Below are positions 31,450 to 39,427 of a stretch of DNA of 64,000 nt, in pieces. The stretch lies in contig NZ_CP016953.1 of NCBI RefSeq assembly GCF_001708305.1, positions 2,065,501 to 2,129,500 of the forward strand. The letters are read 5' to 3'. The notes beneath the pieces were generated by a model, which had not been told where the DNA came from, ran no database searches, and worked only from the letters and a program-made list of their open reading frames with translations. Source of the DNA: Streptococcus himalayensis. Lineage in GTDB: Bacteria; Bacillota; Bacilli; Lactobacillales; Streptococcaceae. Each line of letters opens with the position of its first letter. Position 1 is the first letter of the stretch. The position numbers and the translations under genes are program-made.

Positions 31450-32147
31450 ATGTTTTCAGGTAACTATCTCAAGAAAAGAAGAGAAAGTAAGCTATTATCT
31501 CAGACTGAAATTGCAACTCAGCTAGGTGTCAACCGTTCTTCATACAATAGCTGGGAGTCTGGCCGTTCAACACCAAACCAAAAAAAACTACTGCTGCTTT
31601 CGGAAATTTTAGATGTCGAGCCTAGTTACTTTGAATCTGAATATTATATCGTGACTAACTACCTTCAGCTTAATGAAACTAATCAGGTTCTTGCTGACAA
31701 GTTTGTAGAGAATTTACTCGCCAAACAGATTAAGAAAGAGTCTGAATCTAAAGTCATTCCACTCTTTTCAGTGCGTGTTCTTAAAGACGTGCCTCTTTCA
31801 GCTGGTCTAGGTGCAACTACTATGATGAATACGAGTATGAAACTGTCTATTCTGAGAAAGATCACAATTATGACATTGCTGCCTATATTCACGGTGACTC
31901 AATGTTGCCTAAGTACTCTGATGATGAGGTTGCTCTTATCAATGAAACAGGATTTGATTATAGTGGGGCTGTTTATGCTATCTATCTAAATGGTCAAACC
32001 TTCATTAAGAAAGTCTACAAGGAAGATGACCACTATCGCATTGTTTCCATCAATGATAAGTATGCTGACAAATATGCTTATGCTGAAGATGAATTTCGTA
32101 TTGTTGGTAAAGTCATTGGCCACTTTATGCCAGTAGTTGGTGGATAG
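31450..32147 (+). pseudogene. Second XRE/S24 repressor, frameshifted
   Basis: Residues 1-65 are an intact helix-turn-helix (SQTEIATQLGVNRSSYNSWE). The S24 part starts normally (VIPLFSVRVLKDVPLSAGLG), then the frame is lost near 31815; in the next frame NYYDEYEYETVYSEKDHNYD, GDSMLPKYSDDEVALIN (catalytic Ser) and TFIKKVYKEDDHYRIVSIN (catalytic Lys) follow. One missing base after GGTCTAGG explains it. The truncated product would keep DNA binding but lack autocleavage and dimerisation. Paralogue of 19799-20473; its divergent ImmA partner is at 26106-28053, separated by the restriction module. Confidence 0.85.
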
Positions 32148-32374
32148 TGATGAAACTTAAAGATATTCTTGAACTCGGAACCTATGGTTACAACCCAGAC
32201 TGTAAGGTTGAAATCTTTGATATGAAGAACTTCGAGGAACGTCTTGAAAATGAAGGTTTCCATGAGATTCTTCTACCTTCAGACGAGAACGCTACTATTC
32301 ACCCTTATGGTTTCTTAATTGAAGATGCCATTCTTATTGCTATGGCAGATGTGGAGGAAAACAATGGAAGTTGA
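32147..32374 (+). CDS. Hypothetical protein (75 aa), follows the S24 repressor
   Basis: ATG overlaps the repressor stop, so it belongs to the same transcript. Sequence KLKDILELGTYGYNPDCKVE ... FGFLIEDAILIAMADVEENN-like beta-alpha composition; no family recognised. Such short genes after a repressor are common in streptococcal mobile elements. Confidence 0.5.
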   Translation: MMKLKDILELGTYGYNPDCKVEIFDMKNFEERLENEGFHEILLPSDENATIHPYGFLIEDAILIAMADVEENNGS

Positions 32375-32489
32375 TGATATTATTTACCTAAAAGATGGAA
32401 GAATATATATGAAACCCTATCTTAAGGAATACGATATCACTGACCACATTCAAACACTTGTTGATGAACTTGAAAAAATGAAAAGGTAG
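32364..32489 (+). CDS. Hypothetical short protein (41 aa)
   Basis: MEVDDIIYLKDGRIYMKPYL followed by KEYDITDHIQTLVDELEKMKR; GGAGG lies a few bases upstream and it overlaps the preceding gene by 11 bases. Its stop is just upstream of the IS3-family element. Unknown function. Confidence 0.45.
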   Translation: MEVDDIIYLKDGRIYMKPYLKEYDITDHIQTLVDELEKMKR

Positions 32490-32564
32490 GTGATGAATAG
32501 GTTACACTAAACTAGACAAAAATTATAAAGTGTTCTACACTGAACTAAAAAAGAGGAATCCCTT

Positions 32565-32855
32565 ATGTCTAGAAAACCACGTCGTCACTTCACGGATGAT
32601 TTCAAAAAACAAATCGTTGACCTTTACCAAGCAGGGAAAAAGCGTAGTGAGCTCATCAGAGAATATGAGCTAACCCCTTCAACCTTCGATAAGTGGGTGA
32701 AACAATCCAAAACAACTGGATCGTTTAAGACCGTTGATAACCTTACTGCTGAACAGCGCGAGCTGATTGCCCTCAGAAAACGAAACAAAGAGCTTGAAAT
32801 GCAGGTTGACATCTTAAAGCAAGCAGCGGTGATTATGGCGCAAAAAGGGAAGTAA
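32565..32855 (+). CDS. IS3-family transposase OrfA
   Basis: A 96-residue helix-turn-helix protein (RRHFTDDFKKQIVDLYQAGK ... YELTPSTFDKWVKQS) with a leucine-zipper tail (LRKRNKELEMQVDILKQAAV). Its end carries an AAAAAGGG slip site near 32842; a -1 shift would join it to orfB and give the active OrfAB transposase. Confidence 0.92.
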   Translation: MSRKPRRHFTDDFKKQIVDLYQAGKKRSELIREYELTPSTFDKWVKQSKTTGSFKTVDNLTAEQRELIALRKRNKELEMQVDILKQAAVIMAQKGK

Positions 32856-32890
32856 TCACCGCTAATAAAGATAAATACAAAATTGTAGAC

Positions 32891-33670
32891 ATGTGCCGTT
32901 GCTTAAATATCCCGCGTTCTAGCTATTATTACAAAGCCGTTGAACCTGTATCTGAAGCAGAGATTGAAGGAAAGGTTAGAAACATTTTCTCTGAAAGCAA
33001 GTCCAGATACGGGGCTAGGAAAATCAAGAAATGCCTGGAAGCTGAAGGCATCTGCTTGTCTCGCCGACGGATTCGGCGCATCATGAAGCGCCTAAATTTG
33101 GTCTCTGTTTACCAGAAAGCTGTCTTCAAGCCTCGTTCTAAAGGGAAGAACGAAGCTCCCATTCCTAATCTCTTAGATCGACAATTCGATCAACACAAGC
33201 CTTTAGAATCCCTTGTCACGGACTTGACCTATGTTCGTATGGACCAGCGTTGGGCTTACGTTTGTCTCATCATCGACCTCTTTAATCGAGAAATCATTGG
33301 CCTATCAGTCGGTTGGCAGAAGACCGCAGATCTGGTAAAGCAAGCAATTCAGAGTATCCCTTATGCTTTAACCAAGGTCAATCTTTTTCATTCTGACCGT
33401 GGCAAGGAGTTCGATAATCAGCTGATTGATGAGATGCTAGTGGCCTTTGGTATCACCCGTTCTCTTAGTCAAGCTGGTTGCCCTTATGACAATGCCGTGG
33501 CTGAAAGCACCTACCGTGCTTTCAAGATTGAGTTTGTTTATCAAGAACAATTTTCAACACTGGAAGAACTGGCCATCAAGACAAGAGACTATGTCCACTG
33601 GTGGAACCATCATCGCATTCACGGTAGTCTCAATTACCAAACTCCCATAGCTAAGCGAGGTACCGCTTAA
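32891..33670 (+). CDS. IS3-family transposase OrfB (DDE catalytic part)
   Basis: A 259-residue integrase-core protein. The DDE residues are visible in SLVTDLTYVRMDQRWAYVCL, LFHSDRGKEFDNQL and DNAVAESTYRAFKIEF, with the lysine seven residues after the glutamate typical of DD(35)E enzymes. It is in the -1 frame relative to orfA. The element looks intact. Confidence 0.92.
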   Translation: MCRCLNIPRSSYYYKAVEPVSEAEIEGKVRNIFSESKSRYGARKIKKCLEAEGICLSRRRIRRIMKRLNLVSVYQKAVFKPRSKGKNEAPIPNLLDRQFDQHKPLESLVTDLTYVRMDQRWAYVCLIIDLFNREIIGLSVGWQKTADLVKQAIQSIPYALTKVNLFHSDRGKEFDNQLIDEMLVAFGITRSLSQAGCPYDNAVAESTYRAFKIEFVYQEQFSTLEELAIKTRDYVHWWNHHRIHGSLNYQTPIAKRGTA

Positions 33671-33696
33671 GAAAAACACTTTATAAGACTGTACAG

Positions 33697-34066
33697 AAAA
33701 CTGTTGCCTTTTCACCTTATCCTCTGGGATATGAATACCATCCACTTTATAGTGTTTGGTTTCATTCCACTCTGGCATGATATGCATCAATGTCTCTCTT
33801 AGGTTTTTGTTCATAATTTGAACAATACCTTTCTGCTCACTCTCTGGCTTAGAAAACTTGAATGAACCACGAGTTTTAGCACGACAAACTTGTAGCCCCA
33901 TCACTTGAGTGTCCTTATTAAAAGCAATCAACACATGGGCAGGGTAATCTAATTCTTGAACAATCCCCTTACTGAAGGTAATAAAATTCTTATTGATTGT
34001 CATTGTGTACTCAAATGAAGCACGTTCAACTGTTACTACTTCTAGGTTAAAATCTTTAAAACGCAT
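33697..34066 (-). pseudogene. Recombinase-linked hypothetical gene, 3' end removed by the IS3 element
   Basis: Starts MRFKDFNLEVVTVERASFEY and continues through IMPEWNETKHYKVDGIHIPE to the IS right end at about 33696; beyond that the frame reads IS DNA for 47 codons. It lies 15 bases after the serine recombinase stop in the same direction, so it is part of the recombination operon. Family not recognised. Confidence 0.65.
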
Positions 34067-34081
34067 ATTGGTTCCTCTTTC

Positions 34082-35197
34082 TTATTTGAATATATTATAA
34101 ATGTCTTTGGACTTCCAACTGGAATCAAGCACAATAAAATCCCTCAACATACCAGACTTGATTTTCTTGATGTAGAGTTTAGGAGCATTTACTTTAGTTG
34201 TAGATTTCGATTTTCTTCTTGGATGTTTAAGTAATTGCTGCACTAGCTCCCATCTAGAATCTGGTATGATAGAGGGAATTCCATTTTTAAGACGGTACTT
34301 GGGTTTCTCACCATTGTTCTTGCGAGACTTATGGCTGAAACAATCGACCGTAAAAGTCTTCTGCATGATGATTTCACCCTTATACTTCTCGTTTTTGAGT
34401 ATATTGTAGATAGCTAGGTTTGACCAAGTATCCAGCCCAGTAACCGTGGGTATCTTATTTTTCATCAATGATTCAGCAATCTCTCGTGCAGACATACCAT
34501 CGATATAGGAGCCATAAATGAACTTCACAATTTTAGCTTCTGAATCATCAATGATGATACGACCATATTGGTCTTTGGTATATCCCAACAAATTATGTGT
34601 TGGAATGATTGGGATACCACGCTTAAACCTTTCGATAACAGACCATGTTATTGACGCACTTTTTTGCTCACTCTCACCTTGAGCCACGATAGACATAACC
34701 CCTAAAATGAATTCACTGTTGGTATCAAGTGTATTGAGGTTAATATCCTCTATGTATATGCCAACAGGATTTGGTAAAGTCTTCAGCTCACGGTATATGC
34801 CGATGAAGTCTAGTTGATTACGAGCAAAGCGACTGACACTCTTTACGATTATCAAGTCGATATTACCTGCTCTACAATCTTCAAGCATCTGTAAGAATTG
34901 TTCACGCTTTTTGATGGTTGTTCCAGAAGCACCTTGGTCTGCATATATTCCAGCTAACTTCCATTCTGGGTTGTTATTTATTTTCTGGGTATAGGTCTGC
35001 TTTTGAAGTTCAAAACTCCCAGATTGAGATTCATCAAAAGTACTGACACGACAATAGGCTGCCACACGCAGTTTTTTCGTCTTTATATCAGTATATTCAC
35101 TTTTAGCTGGAATAATTTCAACAACACGTTCATTCTCAAAAGCTTCACGAATCCGTTCTTGCTGACGAGTTGTCTTTCTAGTATTCCTTCTTACCAT
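34082..35197 (-). CDS. Serine recombinase (large-serine-recombinase type, short C-terminus)
   Basis: A 371-residue site-specific recombinase. Catalytic Ser is in AAYCRVSTFDESQSGSFELQ; ASGTTIKKREQFLQMLEDCR and SVSRFARNQLDFIGIYREL complete the resolvase domain. The recombinase domain follows (NLLGYTKDQYGRIIIDDSEA, IYGSYIDGMSAREIAESL). The usual zinc-ribbon and coiled coil of ~500-residue integrases are missing; the end (KSGMLRDFIVLDSSW) resembles the small forms that act in multi-recombinase elements. It may integrate or excise the surrounding accessory region. Start supported by GGAGGTAAAC. Confidence 0.85.
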   Translation of the reverse strand: MVRRNTRKTTRQQERIREAFENERVVEIIPAKSEYTDIKTKKLRVAAYCRVSTFDESQSGSFELQKQTYTQKINNNPEWKLAGIYADQGASGTTIKKREQFLQMLEDCRAGNIDLIIVKSVSRFARNQLDFIGIYRELKTLPNPVGIYIEDINLNTLDTNSEFILGVMSIVAQGESEQKSASITWSVIERFKRGIPIIPTHNLLGYTKDQYGRIIIDDSEAKIVKFIYGSYIDGMSAREIAESLMKNKIPTVTGLDTWSNLAIYNILKNEKYKGEIIMQKTFTVDCFSHKSRKNNGEKPKYRLKNGIPSIIPDSRWELVQQLLKHPRRKSKSTTKVNAPKLYIKKIKSGMLRDFIVLDSSWKSKDIYNIFK

Positions 35198-35330
35198 AGT
35201 AGTTTACCTCCTTTCCAGAAATCTACATCTACAATTATATCTAACAGGACGTTGGTACAAAAATAATCACTGTAAAGCAAAAAAGATAGCAAAATTGCTA
35301 TCTAGACTTATTATTGAATTTAGTGAATTA

Positions 35331-36860
35331 TCAATAATTTTTTAAGAAATTATACAAGCGAGGATAGTCAAATAGAAGATTATTTGACCAAATTTTACCT
35401 CTAGAGTTCGGTCTAAGTAATAAATTACCAGCCTCATGGAACTTATAATCAAAAAGCGGTGAAATCACAAAATTATTATACAATACTTCTCCTTCCTCTC
35501 CCAAAGTACCAAAATAGATAATATTAAATATTTCTTGTTCTAGTCTATCATCAATGTTAGGTGTCTTACTATTAAAAATTGTACCGTATACGGTGTTGAC
35601 TATCCCTAGAACCTTAAATAGTTCAGCAGCTAGCATCTGATATGGAATCTGACCATTATAGCATTTTTTATTACTGAACATCAGATCTTTATCAACATTC
35701 TCATGTTGCATTAAATAAGGAATAACTTGTCGGTTTTGGAAAATCTCACGATTTTCAAGAAGTTCCTCAAAAATCAAATCATCTATACCTACGCATTTCC
35801 CATCCCGAATTTTTATAACTTTATCTGAATTCGAGATATAATCCCCCCCAGTTTCTGGTGAATAATTCTCTAGGGGAAAGTGGTATTCTAGTTTTTTTAC
35901 TTGACCATACAACTTTATTTTTTTAAAAAATGCGAATTCCATAAGTCCATTCATTTGACCTTTAGCTTCAAAAAAAGGTTGTAACAGCTCACTAATAGTG
36001 TTATAAATGAACCATGTATCTCTCTGATTTGTCTTTTCTATCGTACTTGGTTTTACATGACTAGCACCTAAATCAATTAATTTAACAGAAAGGCTATCTT
36101 CACCAATAATGCCCACATTTATTTCTGTCCCAAAATAATTTGAATAATAATGTTTTAATTTATCCTTTATAAACCTTATTCCCGTATCGACTGACTTAGA
36201 GTCGGAACTCGTAACTGACTTATATTTTTCAATATCCTCTAATAAGTTACTTGAAAATAGAGAGTTACATATCAGTATATTATCAAGATGCAAGTCACCA
36301 TGTCGAATATTGCTTTTAATTAAATACGAAATCCCTCTGAGAAAGTAGACTGATATATTAATAGATTCTTGAAACAAGGGGCCAAAAATTGAGTTATATT
36401 GAAGTAATTCCTCACCAGGTGAAAGTTCAGATAAAATATTCCAGAAAGAAGTTCTATTATCTAAATAATCTTTCAGAGTCATTGAGTTTCCTACAAATTC
36501 CATTATTGAATAAACCACTTCAACTGGTTGACTCAAAATACCAAGGTCATGTACTCTAGCAATTGAATCTGCCAGATTCAAAGTACTATTCTTAATTGAC
36601 TCTGTCAATGCTTTTTCCTTAGAAATATGATCTGTAAAAAAATATAGTTTCACTAGTTGCTCAATACCTAACATTTTATGTAAAACTCTGTATGTAATTC
36701 CGTTTGCTCCATAAGATAATTGAGCTATGAATTCTAAATTATGAAAAGGATAAAGGCCGTTATCCAATTGAAAAGGGCATTCATCATACAATAATACCCC
36801 ACTTTGGCAATCTATTCTTAATTTCGGAAGAACTTCTTTTTCTATGTACTCTTTAGACAT
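35331..36860 (-). CDS. Protein-kinase-like protein of the mobile region (509 aa)
   Basis: Kinase signatures are readable: glycine loop YGANGITYRV (residues 50-59), lysine in QLVKLYF (71), catalytic loop IRHGDLHLDNILI (187-197; HGDLHxDN as in eukaryotic-like and APH kinases) and a metal-binding motif VKLIDLGASH. The remaining ~200 residues (RDTWFIYNTISELLQPFFEA onward) match nothing I know. There is no transmembrane segment. Stand-alone kinases in mobile elements can act in phage defence or regulation; that is only a hypothesis. Codon use is AT-rich compared with the core genome. Confidence 0.65.
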   Translation of the reverse strand: MSKEYIEKEVLPKLRIDCQSGVLLYDECPFQLDNGLYPFHNLEFIAQLSYGANGITYRVLHKMLGIEQLVKLYFFTDHISKEKALTESIKNSTLNLADSIARVHDLGILSQPVEVVYSIMEFVGNSMTLKDYLDNRTSFWNILSELSPGEELLQYNSIFGPLFQESINISVYFLRGISYLIKSNIRHGDLHLDNILICNSLFSSNLLEDIEKYKSVTSSDSKSVDTGIRFIKDKLKHYYSNYFGTEINVGIIGEDSLSVKLIDLGASHVKPSTIEKTNQRDTWFIYNTISELLQPFFEAKGQMNGLMEFAFFKKIKLYGQVKKLEYHFPLENYSPETGGDYISNSDKVIKIRDGKCVGIDDLIFEELLENREIFQNRQVIPYLMQHENVDKDLMFSNKKCYNGQIPYQMLAAELFKVLGIVNTVYGTIFNSKTPNIDDRLEQEIFNIIYFGTLGEEGEVLYNNFVISPLFDYKFHEAGNLLLRPNSRGKIWSNNLLFDYPRLYNFLKNY

Positions 36861-37560
36861 AAGTTATAGTCTCTCCTAACTATACGAATTTCTCTATAAA
36901 TAGTATACCATAAAGGATGTACTACTGTTATCATATCTTACCTTTTTAAATAAAGTTCTTAAAAAAGTTTTTACTGATGTTCATAATAGAAAAAGATACT
37001 TTCTAACGATTTGATACTTTTTAACGTTTAGATTTTTTGCAGACATAAAAGTCGGACTACCATTCCATGAGAGTTTCTAGTTTCCACCAATAACTGCAAA
37101 AAAGCCTTGAAACAGGCTGATTTCAAGGCTTTTATTACGTTAAATTGTATCAATTAACTTCTTCTTATTTCGAATAATAGAAATTTGTAATACAATTTTA
37201 AGTTTTTCCTTTCTAGGGGTGTGCAAGGCGGTAAAAAGGGTGTGCATAATAGAACAATTCAAGTATCATTATACCACATTACACAAAGAAAATTTCCTAT
37301 TTTATAAATAGCTTATCCGCCCTAGGTATACATACATCAGCCATTTTCTAGCTTTCATTTTTTCAAAAAATAAAGAATGAGATAAAATAGCTAGTTCCCC
37401 CTCAGTTTTATAGAAATATATCACCCTCTACTTAAGCTATCACTTTTAGAGATTCACCTTCACCTTCAACTTTCACTCCAATACTTCTCTACTATATAAG
37501 AAAAAACCTGATGTCTCCATCAAACTGAAAAATGATATGATTACTTGAAATAATGACAGA
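36861..37560. other. Gene-poor stretch between kinase gene and toxin locus
   Basis: About 700 bases without a convincing gene on either strand. It holds the promoter side of the kinase gene, a terminator at 37100-37131, a pair of GGTGTGCA boxes near 37215-37245 and AT-rich DNA with many stops. It could include the recombinase attachment site, but no core was recognised. Confidence 0.5.
37100..37131. terminator. Strong hairpin (possible bidirectional terminator)
   Basis: AAAGCCTTGAAA / TTTCAAGGCTTT, a 12-bp perfect stem with an 8-base loop and flanking A and T runs, in the gap right of the kinase gene. Nearly the same hairpin type recurs at 46174-46209. Confidence 0.75.
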
Positions 37561-37566
37561 ATATGG

Positions 37567-37697
37567 TATAATGAAATAGAAAAAGGAGCTGAGCGGGAAC
37601 TCAACTCCAATGTAGAACCGTTTAAGACGGTGACTCGTTTTACAGATTAAATCCGTCCAACCTAGTCAAAAGTGGGGACGGATTTATTTTTTGTCCT
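37567..37697 (+). ncRNA. Antisense RNA of the type I holin-like toxin locus
   Basis: A promoter TTGAAA (about 37546) - 17 bp - TATAAT (about 37568) drives rightward transcription that ends at a terminator formed by AAATCCGTCC / GGACGGATTT plus a T6 run (37648-37696). The transcript would overlap the 3' end of the convergent toxin mRNA (stop codon at 37684), the standard layout of TxpA/RatA-like type I systems. Sequence and structure only; no expression evidence. Confidence 0.65.
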
Positions 37698-37788
37698 TAT
37701 CTTTGAAGATTTTATAGCACAAGCCAATCAAAGTAATGGTAAAGCTACCAAAACTTAAGATAGTTTGTACAACTTCAAAAGCGGTCAA
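37684..37788 (-). CDS. Holin-like type I toxin (34 aa), cut off from its leader by ISL3 insertion
   Basis: Reads TAFEVVQTILSFGSFTITLI then GLCYKIFKDKDKK: one hydrophobic helix and a lysine-rich tail, the hallmark of the putative holin-like toxin family (Hol_Tox). The likely TTG start is at 37788, inside the 8-bp target duplication. The AAGGAGG ribosome-binding site and promoter now lie 1.4 kb away, right of the ISL3 element (39208-39310). The toxin is therefore probably silenced while the antisense RNA remains. Confidence 0.75.
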   Translation of the reverse strand: MTAFEVVQTILSFGSFTITLIGLCYKIFKDKDKK

Positions 37789-37792
37789 AAGA
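37785..37792. repeat. Target-site duplication of the ISL3 element (left copy)
   Basis: TCAAAAGA, identical to 39208-39215 on the other side of the element. An 8-bp duplication is the rule for ISL3-family transposition. Confidence 0.92.
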
Positions 37793-39207
37793 GGCTCTTT
37801 GTCAACTGTAGTGGGTAGATGAAAAGCTAACACCTAGAGAGGACCAAATTGGTCTTCTCTCGTTTTATGTTTAAAGCAATGAAAATCCGCTTTTTAAAGT
37901 TTTCAAAGTTTCGAAAGCCAAAGGCATTGCGTTTGATGACTTTGATGAGATTATTCGTCGCCTCAAGTTTGGCATTTGAGTAAGGCAATTCCATGGCGTT
38001 GAGAATCTTATCCTTGTCCTTCAAAAAGGTATTAAATACGGTCTGGAAAATCGGGTCGACAGTCTGCCGAGTGTCTTGGATAAGTCCAAAAAACTGGTCA
38101 GCTTGCTTCTCCTGGAAGTGAAAAAGCAGTAGTTGATAGAGCTCGTAGTGTTCTCTCAGTTCTTGAGAATAGCCGAGCAGTTTAGCGACAATCTCCTTAT
38201 TGGTCAAATGCATCCGAAAGGTCGGGCGGTAAAACCGCTTGTCACTGAGTTTTCGACTGTCCTGTTGTATCAATTTCCAGTAGCGTTTGAGCGTCTTGTA
38301 TTCATGCGATTTGCGGTCAAAAGCATTCATGATTTGGGTACGGACACGGTTCATAGCACGGCTGAGATGTTGCACAACGTGGAAACGATCAAGCACGATT
38401 TTAGCATGAGGAAAAAGTTGTTTGGCTAGTTGATAGTAAGGGCTAAACATGTCCATAGTGATGAATTTAACGCGGTTTCTGACCTGTCTAGGGTATCTCA
38501 GAAAGTGATTTCGGATGGTTGCTTGCGTTCTTCCATCAAGGATAGCGATGACATTTAGGGAGTTGAAATCTTGAGCGATAAAGCTCATTTTCCCTTTCTT
38601 GAAGGCATACTCATCCCAAGACATGACTTCTGGAAGCTTAGACCACTCCGTTTCAAACTTAAACTCGTTGAGTTTTCGAATAACTGTAGATGTAGAAATG
38701 GAAAGTCTGTGTGCGATATGTGTCATTGCTTGCTTTTCGATGAGTAATTGTGCGATTTTCTGGTTGACAGCGACAGAGATTTGATGGTTTTTCTTAACAA
38801 TAGGAGTTTCAGCGACCGCTATTTTCCCACATTCCTTGCATTTGAAACGACGCTTTCGAAGGCGGATAAGTAGCGGGTAGCCAGCAGTTTCTAAGTAGGG
38901 GATTTTAGAGGCTTTCTGGAAGTCGTACTTAGCCATTTGTCCCTTGCAGGAAGGGCATTTAGGGGCTGTGTAATCCAAGTGACCGTGGAGTTCTAAGTGT
39001 GTTCCCATGTCGCATTCATTAGTGATCGTGATATTTTTGTCTTTCATTTTGAGAAAATTTGTGATAAGATTTAGTTGTTCCATATGAGTCTTTCTAAATG
39101 ATATTTTTGTCGCTTTTCATTATAGGTCATATGGGACTTTTTTTCTACACTGAAAAAGGCTCCATAATCTCCACAGTGGATTTACCCACTACAGATATTA
39201 TAGAGCC
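37793..39207 (-). mobile_element. ISL3-family insertion sequence (1415 bp, complete)
   Basis: Left end GGCTCTTTGTCAACTGTAGT and inverted right end GGCTCTATAATATCTGTAGT are about 25-bp imperfect terminal repeats. Flanks TCAAAAGA at 37785-37792 and 39208-39215 are perfect 8-bp direct repeats. One intact transposase gene fills it. Clean duplication indicates a recent single insertion. Confidence 0.95.
37827..39083 (-). CDS. ISL3-family transposase
   Basis: A 418-residue protein. It has N-terminal zinc-finger cysteines (CPSCKGQ ... CKECGKI), a helix-turn-helix (MTHIAHRLSISTSTVIRKLN) and the DDE_Tnp_ISL3 catalytic region: VMSWDEYAFKKGKMSF, FITMDMFSPYYQLAKQ, KIVLDRFHVVQHLSRAMNRV, and SNAKLEATNNLIKVIKRNAF with the catalytic Glu. 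No frameshift or truncation is seen, so it should be active. Confidence 0.95.
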   Translation of the reverse strand: MEQLNLITNFLKMKDKNITITNECDMGTHLELHGHLDYTAPKCPSCKGQMAKYDFQKASKIPYLETAGYPLLIRLRKRRFKCKECGKIAVAETPIVKKNHQISVAVNQKIAQLLIEKQAMTHIAHRLSISTSTVIRKLNEFKFETEWSKLPEVMSWDEYAFKKGKMSFIAQDFNSLNVIAILDGRTQATIRNHFLRYPRQVRNRVKFITMDMFSPYYQLAKQLFPHAKIVLDRFHVVQHLSRAMNRVRTQIMNAFDRKSHEYKTLKRYWKLIQQDSRKLSDKRFYRPTFRMHLTNKEIVAKLLGYSQELREHYELYQLLLFHFQEKQADQFFGLIQDTRQTVDPIFQTVFNTFLKDKDKILNAMELPYSNAKLEATNNLIKVIKRNAFGFRNFENFKKRIFIALNIKREKTNLVLSRC

Positions 39208-39345
39208 TCAAAAGAGTGCTCCCTCCTTTCCGTCAGATTTTGATGAATTGCCCATAGACATCACCTCTCTTTCGGATTCAGGAGCCACCGTCTTCACTTT
39301 TCTACAAACAATATTATACTACAAAAGTCGATAGAATGAAACTAC
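39208..39345 (-). promoter_or_regulatory. Separated promoter and leader of the holin-like toxin
   Basis: On the minus strand: weak TTTCAT -35, 17 bases, TATAAT (near 39310), then leader with GAGAGGTG and finally AAGGAGG just before the target duplication. Joining this to 37792 through a single TCAAAAGA rebuilds a normal toxin gene. The promoter now reads into the IS. Confidence 0.6.
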
Positions 39346-39427
39346 CTGTTTCAGTCTAGTACTAAATATAAAAATAAAGAGTGATGAGAAAATCACATAA
39401 TGATTTCCCAACCACTCTTGACGAATG

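Larger units (their letters stand above)
32512..33696 (+). mobile_element. IS3-family insertion sequence
   Basis: Imperfect ends share TTATAAAGTGTT (left 32523-32534; inverted right 33675-33686). The right tip is ...GACTGTACA at about 33696; the left tip near 32512 is less certain. It carries overlapping-frame orfA and orfB. It interrupted the 3' end of the leftward gene that now ends at its right side. A target duplication could not be settled by eye. Confidence 0.8.

Noticed and set aside
36861..37560. Attachment site for the serine recombinase
   Set aside because: No repeated core shared with another part of the window could be recognised.
39098..39334. 78-codon rightward frame across the right end of the ISL3 element
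   Set aside because: It crosses the IS end into flanking DNA, so it is a chance frame; the real gene here is the leftward holin-like toxin leader.
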